A stretch of 64,000 nucleotides of DNA, taken from positions 1 to 64,000 of the forward strand of contig CAMCFN010000012.1 of NCBI GenBank assembly GCA_945874145.1, written 5' to 3'. Shown here piece by piece: positions 19,818 through 29,785 of the stretch. How positions within the stretch are numbered: the first letter of the stretch is position 1; every line of letters begins with the position of its first letter. A program made the position numbers and the translations under genes. Below the pieces are notes generated by a model. That model saw only the letters and a list, made by a program, of their open reading frames with translations. It had not been told where the DNA came from and made no database searches. The stretch is from Akkermansia muciniphila. GTDB taxonomy: Bacteria > Verrucomicrobiota > Verrucomicrobiia > Limisphaerales > SXTU01.

Positions 19818-20939
19818 ATGAAATCTGCTCTCCTGCTTGCCCTGTTCTGCACGACTGCCGCCTTCGCCCAACAACCCGCGTCCAAGCCTGCGCCTCCAAA
19901 GGCGGCCGCTTCCGCGATTCCCGCCGACACCGCGTGGCATGATGTCACCAAGTGGGGCGTCGAGGGCCGCGCTTGGGGCGATCAAGAGCGCAAGCGCTGG
20001 TTCGACCGCCTGCCCGCCAAGGCCGAAGGCAAGGTCACGCCTGCCGTCTGGGGCCTGAGCCGCGACAGCGCCGGCATGATGGTGCGCTTCAAGACCGATG
20101 CGCCGACGATTTACACCCGCTACGTCCTGTCGAAAACCAACCTCGGCATGCCGCACATGCCCGCGACTGGTGTCAGTGGTCTCGATCTTTATGCCCGCAA
20201 CGACAAGGGCCAGTGGCGCTGGGTGCAGGTGACGCGGCCTTCCACGCCCAAGGTGGAGACCACCCTCATCAGCGGCCTTGCCCCGGGGCTGCGCGAATAC
20301 GCCGCCTACCTGCCGCTTTACAACGGCATCGAATCGCTGGAAATCGGCGTGCCCCCGGGCGCGAAGTTCGAGGGCCTTGCGCCCCGCACTGAGAAGCCCA
20401 TCGTCTTCTATGGCACCTCGATCACGCATGGTGCCTGCGCTTCGCGGCCCGGCATGGTGCACACGGCGATTCTCGGACGGCGGTTTGATCGCCCGGTGTT
20501 GAACATCGGTTTCTCCGGCAACGGGCGCATGGACACCGCTGTCGGCGAACTGCTCACCGAGGTGGACGCGGCCGTGTATGTGATTGATTGCCTGCCGAAC
20601 ATGAGCCCCGCCGATGTGACGGCCAAGTGCGTGCCGCTCGTGAAGCTGCTCCGCGCCGCGCGGCCCAACACGCCCATCGTCCTTGTGGAGGACCGCCGTT
20701 TCACCAATGACTGGATCACGCCGGCGAAGTCCAAGTTCCATGACGAGAACCACGCGGCCCTGCGCAAGGCATTCGAGCAGCTCCAGAAAGACGGCGTCAC
20801 CGGGCTGCACTATATCGGCGGTGATCATCTCTACGGCGACGACACCGAGGGGGCCACCGACGCCTCCCACGCCAGCGATCTCGGCTTCATGCGGCAGGCG
20901 GACATCTTCGAGCCGGTGCTGCGCAAGGTTGTGCGCTGA
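19818..20939 (+). CDS. Exported SGNH/GDSL hydrolase
   Basis: Signal peptide MKSALLLALFCTTAAFAQ; VFYGTSITHGACASRPGM; IGFSGNGRMD; DATDASHASDLGF-type C-terminal block. Confidence 0.82.
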   Translation: MKSALLLALFCTTAAFAQQPASKPAPPKAAASAIPADTAWHDVTKWGVEGRAWGDQERKRWFDRLPAKAEGKVTPAVWGLSRDSAGMMVRFKTDAPTIYTRYVLSKTNLGMPHMPATGVSGLDLYARNDKGQWRWVQVTRPSTPKVETTLISGLAPGLREYAAYLPLYNGIESLEIGVPPGAKFEGLAPRTEKPIVFYGTSITHGACASRPGMVHTAILGRRFDRPVLNIGFSGNGRMDTAVGELLTEVDAAVYVIDCLPNMSPADVTAKCVPLVKLLRAARPNTPIVLVEDRRFTNDWITPAKSKFHDENHAALRKAFEQLQKDGVTGLHYIGGDHLYGDDTEGATDASHASDLGFMRQADIFEPVLRKVVR

Positions 20940-21043
20940 TCGCCAAGGCGACGCTGCGGCTCACCGGGTGGTTGCTGACGGGCGAAACTGTCAGCACGAG
21001 CGTGACGTGGGCTTTCCGCCCAGCGTTCCGTTTCCTCCATCAC

Positions 21044-22465
21044 TCAGGCCAAAATCTTCTCCACCACCCGGCCGTGCACATCCGTGAGCCGCTGGTCGCG
21101 GCCGCCGAAGCGGAAGGTGAGGTGCTCGTGATGCAGGCCGAGCTGGTGGAGAATCGTCGCATGGAGGTCGTGGATGTCCACGCGGTGCTCGACGGCGCTC
21201 ATGCCCATTTCGTCCGTGGTGCCGTAGGTCATCCCGCCACGCACGCCGCCGCCGGCCATGAAGATGGTGTAGCCGCTGACGTGGTGGTCGCGGCCGTCGG
21301 TGCCGGAGGAATGAGGCGTGCGGCCCATCTCGCCGGCCCAAAGGATGAACGTCTCGTCGAGCAGGCCGCGCGCTTTCAGGTCGCGGATGAGCGCGGCCAC
21401 GGGCTGGTCGGTGATGCGGGCGTTCTCCTCGTGGCGTCGGCGTAAGTCCCCGTGCTGGTCCCACGGTGAATTGTTCCCGTGAGTGTTCGGGCAGGTGATT
21501 TCGATGAACCGCACGCCCGCCTCGACCATGCGCCGCGCCCGCAGGCATTGCAGCGCATAGAACTTGTCGAAGTCATTCGCGCGGTCCACGCCGTAGAGGC
21601 GGAGCGTCTCGGCGCTCTCGCCAGTCACGTCGCAGAGCGAGGGCACGAGCGACTGCATCCGCGCGGCGGTCTCGTAATTCTTGATGGCCGACTCGATGGC
21701 GTCGGAGCCGCCGAGGTCCCTCGCGGTGGCGGAGTCTTGTTCGCGGAGGAAGTCCAGCTTCGCGCGCTGCAACGCGGCAGGGTCGGCGGGCGTGATGTTG
21801 TCCACGGGTCGGCCCTTCGCGCGGACGGGCGTGGCCTGATGCGTCGCGGGGAGGAACGAGCTGGCGAAGTTCTGCGAGCCGCCGTTGGGCACCCAGTCGT
21901 TGTTGAGCAGCATGTAGCTCGGAAGCTGTTCGTTTTCCGTGCCGAGGCCGTAGGAAACCCACGAGCCGAGGCTCGGGGCCGCGCCAATGCTGCGGCCCGT
22001 GTGGAGTAACAGGCTCTGCGCCCCGTGCAACGGCGTCTCGCCGACCATCGAGCGCACGACGCAAAGTTCATCCGCGACGCCTGCGATGTGCGGCAGCAGG
22101 TCGCTCACCCAGAGACCGGACTGCCCGCGCTGTTTGAACTCCCACAGGTTCTTCAGCCACTTCCGGTTTGCGCTGACGCTTTGGGAAAGCTCGTCGGCGC
22201 GCCACTGGGCGGGCTGGCCGTGGCGCTTCGTCAGCTCGGGCTTGGGGTCGAAGGTGTCCACATGCGAGACGCCGCCGTCCATGAAGAGGAAAATGACGTG
22301 CTTCGCGCGCGGGGCGAAATGCGACAGGGGACGACGCGCTTCGACACCGGCAAGACGGTTCGCCAGCCCAGCGAAGGCCAGCCAGCCTATGCCCATGCTG
22401 GACTGCTGAAGAAAACTTCTGCGCGTGGCGGCGGGAGCGATACGACCGGGACAAAGTGAGTTCAT
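21044..22465 (-). CDS. DUF1501 domain-containing protein with Tat-like signal
   Basis: TRRSFLQQSSMGIGWLAF; RAKHVIFLFMDGGVSHVDTFDPKPELTKRHGQ; WAGEMGRTPHSSGTDGRDHHV. Confidence 0.92.
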   Translation of the reverse strand: MNSLCPGRIAPAATRRSFLQQSSMGIGWLAFAGLANRLAGVEARRPLSHFAPRAKHVIFLFMDGGVSHVDTFDPKPELTKRHGQPAQWRADELSQSVSANRKWLKNLWEFKQRGQSGLWVSDLLPHIAGVADELCVVRSMVGETPLHGAQSLLLHTGRSIGAAPSLGSWVSYGLGTENEQLPSYMLLNNDWVPNGGSQNFASSFLPATHQATPVRAKGRPVDNITPADPAALQRAKLDFLREQDSATARDLGGSDAIESAIKNYETAARMQSLVPSLCDVTGESAETLRLYGVDRANDFDKFYALQCLRARRMVEAGVRFIEITCPNTHGNNSPWDQHGDLRRRHEENARITDQPVAALIRDLKARGLLDETFILWAGEMGRTPHSSGTDGRDHHVSGYTIFMAGGGVRGGMTYGTTDEMGMSAVEHRVDIHDLHATILHQLGLHHEHLTFRFGGRDQRLTDVHGRVVEKILA

Positions 22466-22478
22466 GGCGACGCCTCGT

Positions 22479-25400
22479 TCAGTGGACATAGATGAACTCC
22501 TTCACGTTGAACAGCGCGTGCGCCACATCCTGCCAGACCGACTGGCAGGCCATGAGCGCACCGGGCGCGAGGCCGTGCAGCTCCGCCGAGCGACCTGCCA
22601 ACTTCACGAGTCGCGATAGTTCCTCTTCGCGTGGCGGACGGCCCAGCGCGGTGGTGAACATCGCCTTAGCTCGCACTTCTGGCGTTGACGCGCCGTCCTT
22701 GAGCACGCGGTCGCCCCAGTGCTTCGCCATCGCGATGACGAACGGGTCGTTGAGCAATGCGAGCGCCTGGTCGGGGACGTTGGTCACGTCGCGCTTGCCG
22801 GTGGTCAGCTTGGGAATCGGCTGGTTGAAGAGCGCGAGGAACTTGGGCGGCTCCATCAAGGTCATTTTCAAGTAGAGACTGCGGCGACCGAGGCCGTCGA
22901 GCGGGCCGCTGAACAGGCGCTTGGCCGCGTCCTGCGCGGTGCGATAGGGGTCAATCGGTTCGCCGCCGAGCGCAGGATCGAGGCGGCCGGACACGGCGAG
23001 CAGCGCGTCGCGAATGGACTCGGCGTCGAGGCGTTGCTGGGGGAAGTGATGCCACAGGCGGTTCTCCGCATCCTGGGTGAGGGCCGCCGCGCTCGTCGTG
23101 CTGGCCTGCCGCCACGTGGCGGACGTGACCATGAGGCGAACGAGTTTCTTGAGCGACCAGCCCTCGGCCACGAAGCGCGCGGCGAGGTAGTCGAGCAGCT
23201 CGGGATGAACCGGCTTCTCGCCAAGGTGGCCGAAGTCGTCCGGCGTGCGCACAAGACCTTCGCCGAAGAGGTGCAGCCAGACGCGGTTCACGAACACGCG
23301 CGCGGTGAGCGGGTTCGTGTCGCTGGCGATGCTGCGGGCGAGTTCGAGCCGGCCGCTGGAACCAAGCGCGTCGCGTGGGGCCGGGCCGCCGAGCAGCCGG
23401 ATGTTGCCGCGCGGCACGGCGTCGGCGAACTCGGTGTAGGCACCGCGCACGCTGAGGCGCTCGTCACGAGCCTCGTTCCAATCGTCCGCCGAGCCGATGG
23501 TGCGGTCGGGCTGGAGACGCTTCTCAGTCGCGCGGTAGGTGGCCACGAGCTGCGCGAGCGTGGCGTTGGTCGCTTCGTTCGGCAGCCACTTCGCGGCGAG
23601 GGCCTCGTTGAGCAAGCGCACGTCCTCGCTGTCGCAGCGGTCCTCAGCCCAGCGCGTGACAGCGGCGAGCAACGCGTCGGCAAAGCGCGCGGCGAGTTTT
23701 TCCCTCGACTCGGGCGCGGCCTCGCTGGCGAAGAGCGGGGCGAAACGCGCGAGCTCATCCTGCGGGGCCTTGCCGGCGGCGTGCTGGTAAACGCGCGTGA
23801 GGCCAAACCACGAGCGCTCGTCGGCCACGTCGCTTTCCTTTAAGCCGCCGTAGCCGGTGCGCGGCGGGAAGTAGTTGTTCAGCGACTTGGTGGCGAATTC
23901 GAGATAGACGCGGCGGGCGCGGCTGGTGTCGCTGCCGCCGGCGAGCTTGTCGAAGTTGCCGGCGGTGAGCGTGAGCCAGCCGGGCGTGGGCTGGTTGAGA
24001 AAGGCGAGGCGCTCGGAGTGAAACGCCTGGTCCACGATGAACGCGCGCGCGGCGTGCCGCCCGGCCGCGTAGCCGACGGAGAAAGTCATCGCCGTCTCGG
24101 GCGGAAAGAGCGGGCTGCGCACCGCGCCGGCGAGCCGCTGTGACCACACATGCGACCAGCGGCCAGCGGGAAGGAGCTGCGCAAGCGCGGCGTCGCCTTC
24201 GTCGGCTACGACCGGTTCGCCGTCACGGACGAGGCCGTGCTTCATGCCGGAGCCATCCCAGTGCCAGCTGCACTCCATTCCCGCGCGGGTGAAGTCGGCG
24301 ACCAGGGCGAGGTTCGTCTGGTTGGCGGCGACCCGCTTCTCACGCTCGCGCTGAAACTCCTCGCGCAGCTTGGGCCATGCGGTGGCGAGGGCGACGGCGT
24401 TGGTCGAGCGCGGCAGCGTTTGCCGCCAGAGCGACGCGAGCGAGTCGGGGAAGACGGGCGAGGATTTTTCTTCGGCGGGCAGCGCGGTGAGCTTCGTCAG
24501 CAGCGGCTCGCGGGAGTTGAGCCAGAGTTTCGCCAACTCGGCGCGGAGGGCCTGCTTGTGTCGGCGCAGTTCGGTAATCACCGCTTCGTTCGCGTCCACT
24601 GCGTCCACGCAGCGCACGCCCCAGCGCGTGCTCATGAAGATGCCGGCGAGCGCGTAGTAGTCGCGCTGGGAAATGGCGTCGAGCTTGTGGTCGTGGCATT
24701 GCGCGCAGGCGACGGTGGTGCCGAGAAAGCCCTTGCCGACCGTATCAATGATGTTCGCGATAGCCTCCTGCGTGACGCCTTCGGCAGCCGCGTTGTCGCC
24801 GTGCCGACGCTCGCCGAGGCGCAGGGCCATGGGGCCGAGGAGACTTTCGTTCAAGCCGCTGCGCGGGTCCACCCGAGGCGGGAGGAGGTCGCCCGCGAGT
24901 TGTTCGAGGATGAGTTGTTTAAACGGCACGTCGGCGTTGAAGGCGCGGACGAGGTAGTCGCGGTAGCGCCACGCGTGCTTCGCGGGCGCGTCCCACTCGT
25001 AGCCATGCGTGTCCGAGTAGTGGGCGACATCCATCCAGTGCCGCGCCCAGCGCTCGCCGAAGTGCGGGCTGGCCAGCAGCGAGTCCACGAGCGCGTCGAA
25101 GGCGTGCGGAGATTTGTCCGCCGTGAATTTCTCCACGTCTTCCGGCTTCGGCGGCAGCCCCGTGAGGGCGAAGCTCAGTCGGCGGGCGAGCGAGCGTGCG
25201 TCCGCTTCTGGCGCGGGTTGGAGCGAAGCCTTTTCGAGTCCGGCTAGGATGAAGCGGTCGAGGTCCGTGCGGCACCAAGCGGACTGCTTCACCGCCGGCG
25301 GACTTGCTGGGCGGACGGGTTGGAGGCTCCACCAAGCCAGGCGCTTCTGGAACACCGCTTCTGGCGCGCCATCGGCCGCCATCGTGCGCGAACCCGCCAG

Positions 25401-25550
25401 CCCGAGGGCGGTCACGAGCACGAACAAGATGGCAGTGGGCGGCACGGTCTGAATCTTCGCGTGGACGATTTGTGTTTGCGTCAACCACCCGCGCCAAGTG
25501 GCGGCTGGCGGCTGAGTCGGCGTATTGGACGAGACTGGCCCCGGTTTCAT
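22479..25550 (-). CDS. PSD1-type DUF1549/DUF1553 protein (start uncertain)
   Basis: RRLSFALTGLPPKPEDVEKF; HFGERWARHWMDVAHYSDTHGYEWD; TVACAQCHDHKLDAISQRDYYAL; FVNRVWLHLFGEGLVRTPDDFGHLGEKP. Confidence 0.92.
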   Translation of the reverse strand: MKPGPVSSNTPTQPPAATWRGWLTQTQIVHAKIQTVPPTAILFVLVTALGLAGSRTMAADGAPEAVFQKRLAWWSLQPVRPASPPAVKQSAWCRTDLDRFILAGLEKASLQPAPEADARSLARRLSFALTGLPPKPEDVEKFTADKSPHAFDALVDSLLASPHFGERWARHWMDVAHYSDTHGYEWDAPAKHAWRYRDYLVRAFNADVPFKQLILEQLAGDLLPPRVDPRSGLNESLLGPMALRLGERRHGDNAAAEGVTQEAIANIIDTVGKGFLGTTVACAQCHDHKLDAISQRDYYALAGIFMSTRWGVRCVDAVDANEAVITELRRHKQALRAELAKLWLNSREPLLTKLTALPAEEKSSPVFPDSLASLWRQTLPRSTNAVALATAWPKLREEFQREREKRVAANQTNLALVADFTRAGMECSWHWDGSGMKHGLVRDGEPVVADEGDAALAQLLPAGRWSHVWSQRLAGAVRSPLFPPETAMTFSVGYAAGRHAARAFIVDQAFHSERLAFLNQPTPGWLTLTAGNFDKLAGGSDTSRARRVYLEFATKSLNNYFPPRTGYGGLKESDVADERSWFGLTRVYQHAAGKAPQDELARFAPLFASEAAPESREKLAARFADALLAAVTRWAEDRCDSEDVRLLNEALAAKWLPNEATNATLAQLVATYRATEKRLQPDRTIGSADDWNEARDERLSVRGAYTEFADAVPRGNIRLLGGPAPRDALGSSGRLELARSIASDTNPLTARVFVNRVWLHLFGEGLVRTPDDFGHLGEKPVHPELLDYLAARFVAEGWSLKKLVRLMVTSATWRQASTTSAAALTQDAENRLWHHFPQQRLDAESIRDALLAVSGRLDPALGGEPIDPYRTAQDAAKRLFSGPLDGLGRRSLYLKMTLMEPPKFLALFNQPIPKLTTGKRDVTNVPDQALALLNDPFVIAMAKHWGDRVLKDGASTPEVRAKAMFTTALGRPPREEELSRLVKLAGRSAELHGLAPGALMACQSVWQDVAHALFNVKEFIYVH

Positions 25551-25627
25551 TGCGGAGCGATGGGAAAATTCGGGAGAGAATCAACGAACGTGATGGCACC
25601 AAGAGTTTTGGCTGCGCGGGCGCAACC

Positions 25628-25651
25628 CGGCGGTCACAGACCGCCGCTACA
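25628..25651. repeat. Palindromic repeat CGGCGGTC-aca-GACCGCCG-CTACA
   Basis: 8-bp perfect arms; reverse complement TGTAGCGGCGGTCTGTGACCGCCG resembles the 553-580 element. Confidence 0.85.
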
Positions 25652-26222
25652 GGCGCATTTGCAGCCGGAGGAAGTTCTGCATGATCTGGCGGCCGTTTTC
25701 CGTGAGGATGCTCTCTGGGTGAAACTGGACGCCCCAGATGGGCAGTTCGCGGTGCCGCACTCCCATGATCTCGCCCTCCTCGGTCTCGGCGGTGATTTCC
25801 AAGCAGGCGGGCAAGGTGTCGCGCTTGATGACCAGCGAGTGGTAGCGGGTGGCGTTGAAGGGATTAGGCATGCCGGCGAAGAGATCCTCGCCGTTGTGGC
25901 GGATGGGGGAGGTCTTCCCGTGCATCATGCGGTAGTTCACCACCACTTCCGCGCCGAAGGTGTGACCGATGCACTGGTGGCCTAGGCAGACGCCGAAGAG
26001 CGGGAGCCGGGGGCCAAAGGTGCGGATGATGTCGTTGGAGAGACCGGCTTCACGGGGCGAGCACGGGCCCGGCGAGACCAGAATGCGCTCGGGGTGGAGG
26101 TCGTGGATTTGATCAAGCGTGACCTCGTCGTTGCGGACCACGCGGAGGTCGGCCTTCAACTCGCCCAGATACTGGACGAGGTTGAAGGTGAACGAATCGT
26201 AGTTGTCTATGACCAGAATCAT
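25647..26222 (-). CDS. Anthranilate/aminodeoxychorismate synthase glutamine amidotransferase component (TrpG/PabA)
   Basis: [70 protein letters not shown]. Confidence 0.95.
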   Translation of the reverse strand: MILVIDNYDSFTFNLVQYLGELKADLRVVRNDEVTLDQIHDLHPERILVSPGPCSPREAGLSNDIIRTFGPRLPLFGVCLGHQCIGHTFGAEVVVNYRMMHGKTSPIRHNGEDLFAGMPNPFNATRYHSLVIKRDTLPACLEITAETEEGEIMGVRHRELPIWGVQFHPESILTENGRQIMQNFLRLQMRL

Positions 26223-26364
26223 CGTCGGACAGGGGGGAAGGTAGTGATCCCCGGCGGGTTTGGGAACATGAAAACCGGACGACGACGGGCCGGCCCCCGG
26301 TTTTACCGCGTGCATTTCTGAGCTTTCCTGCGAGCCTGCGTTTCAGTAATAATTCAGTCAAACC

Positions 26365-27180
26365 GTGTATCTCAACTACTACGGACTGCGCGAGCCGCCG
26401 TTCAACATCAACCCGAACCCGCGGCTCCTGTTCTACAGCGCGAAGCATCGCGAGGCGTTGAACCATCTGCTTTACGGCATTCGGGAGCGCAAGGGTTTCG
26501 TGCAGCTCACCGGGGAGGTCGGGGCAGGGAAGACGACGATTTGCCGGGCTTTGCTGGAGCATTTAGGCCCTAACTACGCCACCGCCCTGATCCTCAATCC
26601 GGTGCTGAATGCAGACCAGTTGATCAAGGCCATTGCCATGGAATTTGGCCTGCAGGTCAAAGGGTTTGACCGGCTCGATACCGTGGCCGCGCTCAACCAG
26701 TTCCTGCTCGATCAAGTCATGCGCGGCCATGACGCCGTGCTGATCATTGATGAGGCGCAGGATCTCACGCCCGACTTGTTGGAACAGGTGCGGCTGCTCT
26801 CCAACCTCGAAACCGACGACCGGAAGCTGCTGCAAATCGTCTTGCTGGGGCAGCCCGAGCTGCGCGACCGCTTGAACAAGCACGAGCTCCGCCAGCTCCG
26901 CCAGCGCATCACGGTTCGCTACCATCTTGCACCGCTGACACCGCGCGAAGTCGGCCAATACATCCAGCACCGCTTGGTGGCGTGTGGGGCCAATGGCTCG
27001 CCTTATTTCAGCGCCCCGGCAGTCTGGCGCATCCACCGCTACAGCGGCGGCATCCCGCGCCTGGTCAACGCCGTGTCGGACAAGTGCCTGCTGGCGGCGT
27101 TCGTGCAAAAGCGCGATCGTGTGGACTATCGCATGGTGGGCACCGCCATCCGAGAGCTGGAAGGATTGATTCGGGTATGA
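26365..27180 (+). CDS. ExeA/GspA-like (MshM-like) AAA ATPase
   Basis: YYGLREPPFNINPNPRLLFYSAKHREALNHLLYGIRERKGFVQLTGEVGAGKTT; Walker B VLIIDEAQDL; GTG start. Confidence 0.9.
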   Translation: MYLNYYGLREPPFNINPNPRLLFYSAKHREALNHLLYGIRERKGFVQLTGEVGAGKTTICRALLEHLGPNYATALILNPVLNADQLIKAIAMEFGLQVKGFDRLDTVAALNQFLLDQVMRGHDAVLIIDEAQDLTPDLLEQVRLLSNLETDDRKLLQIVLLGQPELRDRLNKHELRQLRQRITVRYHLAPLTPREVGQYIQHRLVACGANGSPYFSAPAVWRIHRYSGGIPRLVNAVSDKCLLAAFVQKRDRVDYRMVGTAIRELEGLIRV

Positions 27181-28070
27181 GCCTGATCAACGAAGCCCTC
27201 AAGCGAGCGAGCGAGGCGCAGGTGCAGACCTCGGAGCCGCCGTCTGGGGCTCCCGCACGGTCACGCGCTCCCAAAGGGGTGAATGACCTGCCGATGCCGA
27301 TGATGCCCGTGGCTGCGCCGTCACGGGTGGTCTGGCTGCCGGTCGTGGGGATTGGGTTGATCATCTTTCTGCTGCTGACCGCGTCCGGTTTTTTCTTTTG
27401 GAAATGGTGGGAAGAGCGGCGGGCCTGGGTGCCATACGCCGAGACGCCCCCTGATCCGGAGCCGGAAGCGCCCGTCGGCCCGGTCACGATTCGGCCCACC
27501 CTTCCCAAAGAGCCGCCAAAGGTGGCTGCGACCAATCCGCCAGTGGCGGTTGTTCCATCGGTTCCCATCGTGCCGCCCGCCCCGCCCACCACCAACCCGC
27601 CGGTAGTTACACCGCTGAATCCTCCGCCGGTGGTGCCGCCGCCCAAGGTCGCCCTGGTCCCGCTGCCCCCACCCACGCCGACGCCTCCCTCCGTTGCCAT
27701 AGTCCCCCCGCCGGTTGCTCCCGTCATTCCTGTCCCGCCGACCAATCCCCCCGTAGTTCGGGTGGCCGTAAACACCCTGACCAATTCGCCTTCCCCGGTG
27801 CCGCCTCCGACTGTCCGCGTGCCCCCGACTGTTCCGCCGGCCACAACGAAAAAGGGTGATCCGCCAGTCGTCAAAGTCGCCGAAGTCCAATTTCCTGACC
27901 TGAAACTCCAAGGCATCATCAAGGGCAAAAAGAAAGTCACGGTCTTGGTGAACGGCAAGACTATCACCTTGGGCGACCGCATCGACGGGGCGACGCTGAT
28001 GAAGATCGATAGCGAAAGCGTGGTGTTCGAGAAATCTGGTGCGCACAGGGAGGTTTACCTCCTGCGATGA
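27177..28070 (+). CDS. GspB-like inner-membrane protein with proline-rich linker
   Basis: MSLINEALKRASEAQ; single TM; long P/V/T linker; C-terminal LKLQGIIKGKKKVTVLVNGKTITLGDRIDGATLMKID; ATGA overlap with upstream ATPase. Confidence 0.75.
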   Translation: MSLINEALKRASEAQVQTSEPPSGAPARSRAPKGVNDLPMPMMPVAAPSRVVWLPVVGIGLIIFLLLTASGFFFWKWWEERRAWVPYAETPPDPEPEAPVGPVTIRPTLPKEPPKVAATNPPVAVVPSVPIVPPAPPTTNPPVVTPLNPPPVVPPPKVALVPLPPPTPTPPSVAIVPPPVAPVIPVPPTNPPVVRVAVNTLTNSPSPVPPPTVRVPPTVPPATTKKGDPPVVKVAEVQFPDLKLQGIIKGKKKVTVLVNGKTITLGDRIDGATLMKIDSESVVFEKSGAHREVYLLR

Positions 28071-28082
28071 GGCTGAACCAGC

Positions 28083-29780
28083 GTGGGGCGTTCCAACGGC
28101 GGTCGCGGTTCGGCCCCTGACTTCAACTGCCTTGTGAATCCTCCCTGTGTTCTGTTTGAAGACGAGCATTTGCTGGTCGTGAACAAACCGGCGGGCTGGA
28201 ACACCCATGCCCCCGCGCCGTTCGCTGGCGAGGGGATTTACGACTGGCTGCGCTACCGTGAGCCGCGCTGGGCGGACCTCGCCATCATCCACCGGCTCGA
28301 CAAGGAAACCAGCGGCGTCCTCGTCTTTGGGAAAACGCCGCTCGCGAACAAGTCGCTCACGGAACAGTTCGAGCAGCGCAAGGTGAGCAAGCGCTACCTG
28401 CTGGTCACTGACCGGCCCCGGCCGAAGAACGAACTGGTGGTGCGCAGCAACATTGCGCGGGATGGCGAGCGCTACGTCAGCGTGCGGTCTGGCACGGGCG
28501 GGGACCCGGCGGAAACGCGTTTCACCGTCGTAAGGGGGGCACTCCTGTCCTCCAAGCCGGGTGAAACTTTGGTTGCCCAGGGCTGCGGGGACAAGAGTGT
28601 CCCCGGCACAGAAATTGCCGCCGAGCCCCGCACGGGTCGCACGCACCAAATCCGCGTCCACGCCGCAGCGAATGGCTTCCCGATTCTGGGCGACACGCTC
28701 TATGGAGGCACCCCGGCGGCACGCGTGTTTCTTCACGCGCAGGCGATCACCTTCGCCCATCCTGCCAGCGGCGCTGCGGTCACCTTCGAGGCCCCCGGGG
28801 ATATGGCGGAAGCACCGCGATTCGCGCTGCGGGGCGCGCTGATGGAAGCCTCAACCACCGATGCCTGTCGCCTGTTGCACGGTTCGGCGGATGGCCGGCC
28901 GGGCTGGCAGGTGGAGCGGCTGGGGGAGTTTTTGCTCTCGCAGTCGGAGAGTGCGCTCACCGAGGCGCAGCGGGAGCAACTTGCCGCCTGGCTACAACAG
29001 CTTCATCTGCGCGGCGCGTATCACAAGCACCTCGATCGCCGGGTGCGGCAGGCGAAGGTGGCGCAAGCCTCGCCGCAACAGGTGCTGGGTGACGCCGCTC
29101 CTGAGCGCTTCACCGTCCGCGAGAACGGGCTGCAATTCGAACTGAGCTTCACCGAGGGCTACAGCTACGGCCTCTTTCTGGACCAGCGCGACAACCGCCG
29201 CCGCCTGCTCACCGGTCACGTCGCCGCCGGCTTTTCACTCCGCGTTCCGCCTTCCGAGTTTCGCGTTCTGAACGCCTTCGCCTACACCTGCGGCTTTTCC
29301 GTCGCGGCGGCGAAGGGCGGCGCGCACACGACCAGCCTCGACCTCTCGAAGAAATATCTGGAGTGGGGCCGCCGGAACTTCGCGCTGAACGGGCTGGACC
29401 CGGCGGCGCACGACTTCATCTACGGCGATGTGTTCGACTGGCTGCGGCGGCTAGCGAAGAAGGGGCGGCAGTTCGACGCCGTGCTGCTGGACCCGCCGAC
29501 GTTCTCGCAAGCGAAGGAGAGCGGGGTCTTCCGCGTGGAGCGAGATTACGGCCGACTGGTGGCGCTCGTGCTGCCGCTGCTGAAGCCGGGGGGAATCCTC
29601 TTTGCCTCGACCAATTGCGCCACGCTGCCACCGGAGGACTTTCTGGCGGTCATCGAGCGGGAGATTCGCTCGGCCGGACGGCACCTCGCGCAGCAGCATT
29701 ACTTTCCGCAACCACCGGATTTTCCGATCACGCGCTACGAGCCGGCCTACTTGAAAACCGTGTGGCTGCGGGTGAGTTGA
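28083..29780 (+). CDS. Fusion of RluA-family pseudouridine synthase and RlmI-like class I SAM rRNA methyltransferase
   Basis: IIHRLDKETSGVLVFGKT and GRTHQIRVHAAA; then YSYGLFLDQRDNRRRLL, AYTCGFSVAAAKGGAHTTSLDLS, DAVLLDPPTFSQ. Confidence 0.88.
   Translation: MGRSNGGRGSAPDFNCLVNPPCVLFEDEHLLVVNKPAGWNTHAPAPFAGEGIYDWLRYREPRWADLAIIHRLDKETSGVLVFGKTPLANKSLTEQFEQRKVSKRYLLVTDRPRPKNELVVRSNIARDGERYVSVRSGTGGDPAETRFTVVRGALLSSKPGETLVAQGCGDKSVPGTEIAAEPRTGRTHQIRVHAAANGFPILGDTLYGGTPAARVFLHAQAITFAHPASGAAVTFEAPGDMAEAPRFALRGALMEASTTDACRLLHGSADGRPGWQVERLGEFLLSQSESALTEAQREQLAAWLQQLHLRGAYHKHLDRRVRQAKVAQASPQQVLGDAAPERFTVRENGLQFELSFTEGYSYGLFLDQRDNRRRLLTGHVAAGFSLRVPPSEFRVLNAFAYTCGFSVAAAKGGAHTTSLDLSKKYLEWGRRNFALNGLDPAAHDFIYGDVFDWLRRLAKKGRQFDAVLLDPPTFSQAKESGVFRVERDYGRLVALVLPLLKPGGILFASTNCATLPPEDFLAVIEREIRSAGRHLAQQHYFPQPPDFPITRYEPAYLKTVWLRVS
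28534..28604. repeat. Pair of inverted palindromic repeats inside the RluA-domain coding region
   Basis: 28534-28553 GGGGGGCACTCCTGTCCTCC and 28587-28604 GGGGACAAGAGTGTCCCC (7-bp stem, AGAG loop). Confidence 0.8.
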
Positions 29781-29785
29781 GGCTT

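Noticed and set aside
22479-25550. CAQCH motif considered as evidence of a classic cytochrome c
   Set aside because: The CXXCH here is part of the conserved PSD1/DUF1549 protein itself; no separate cytochrome gene is indicated.
27321-28760. 479-aa minus-strand ORF
   Set aside because: Antisense of the GspB-like proline-rich linker and RluA fusion; R/G/H-rich translation typical of antisense high-GC frames.
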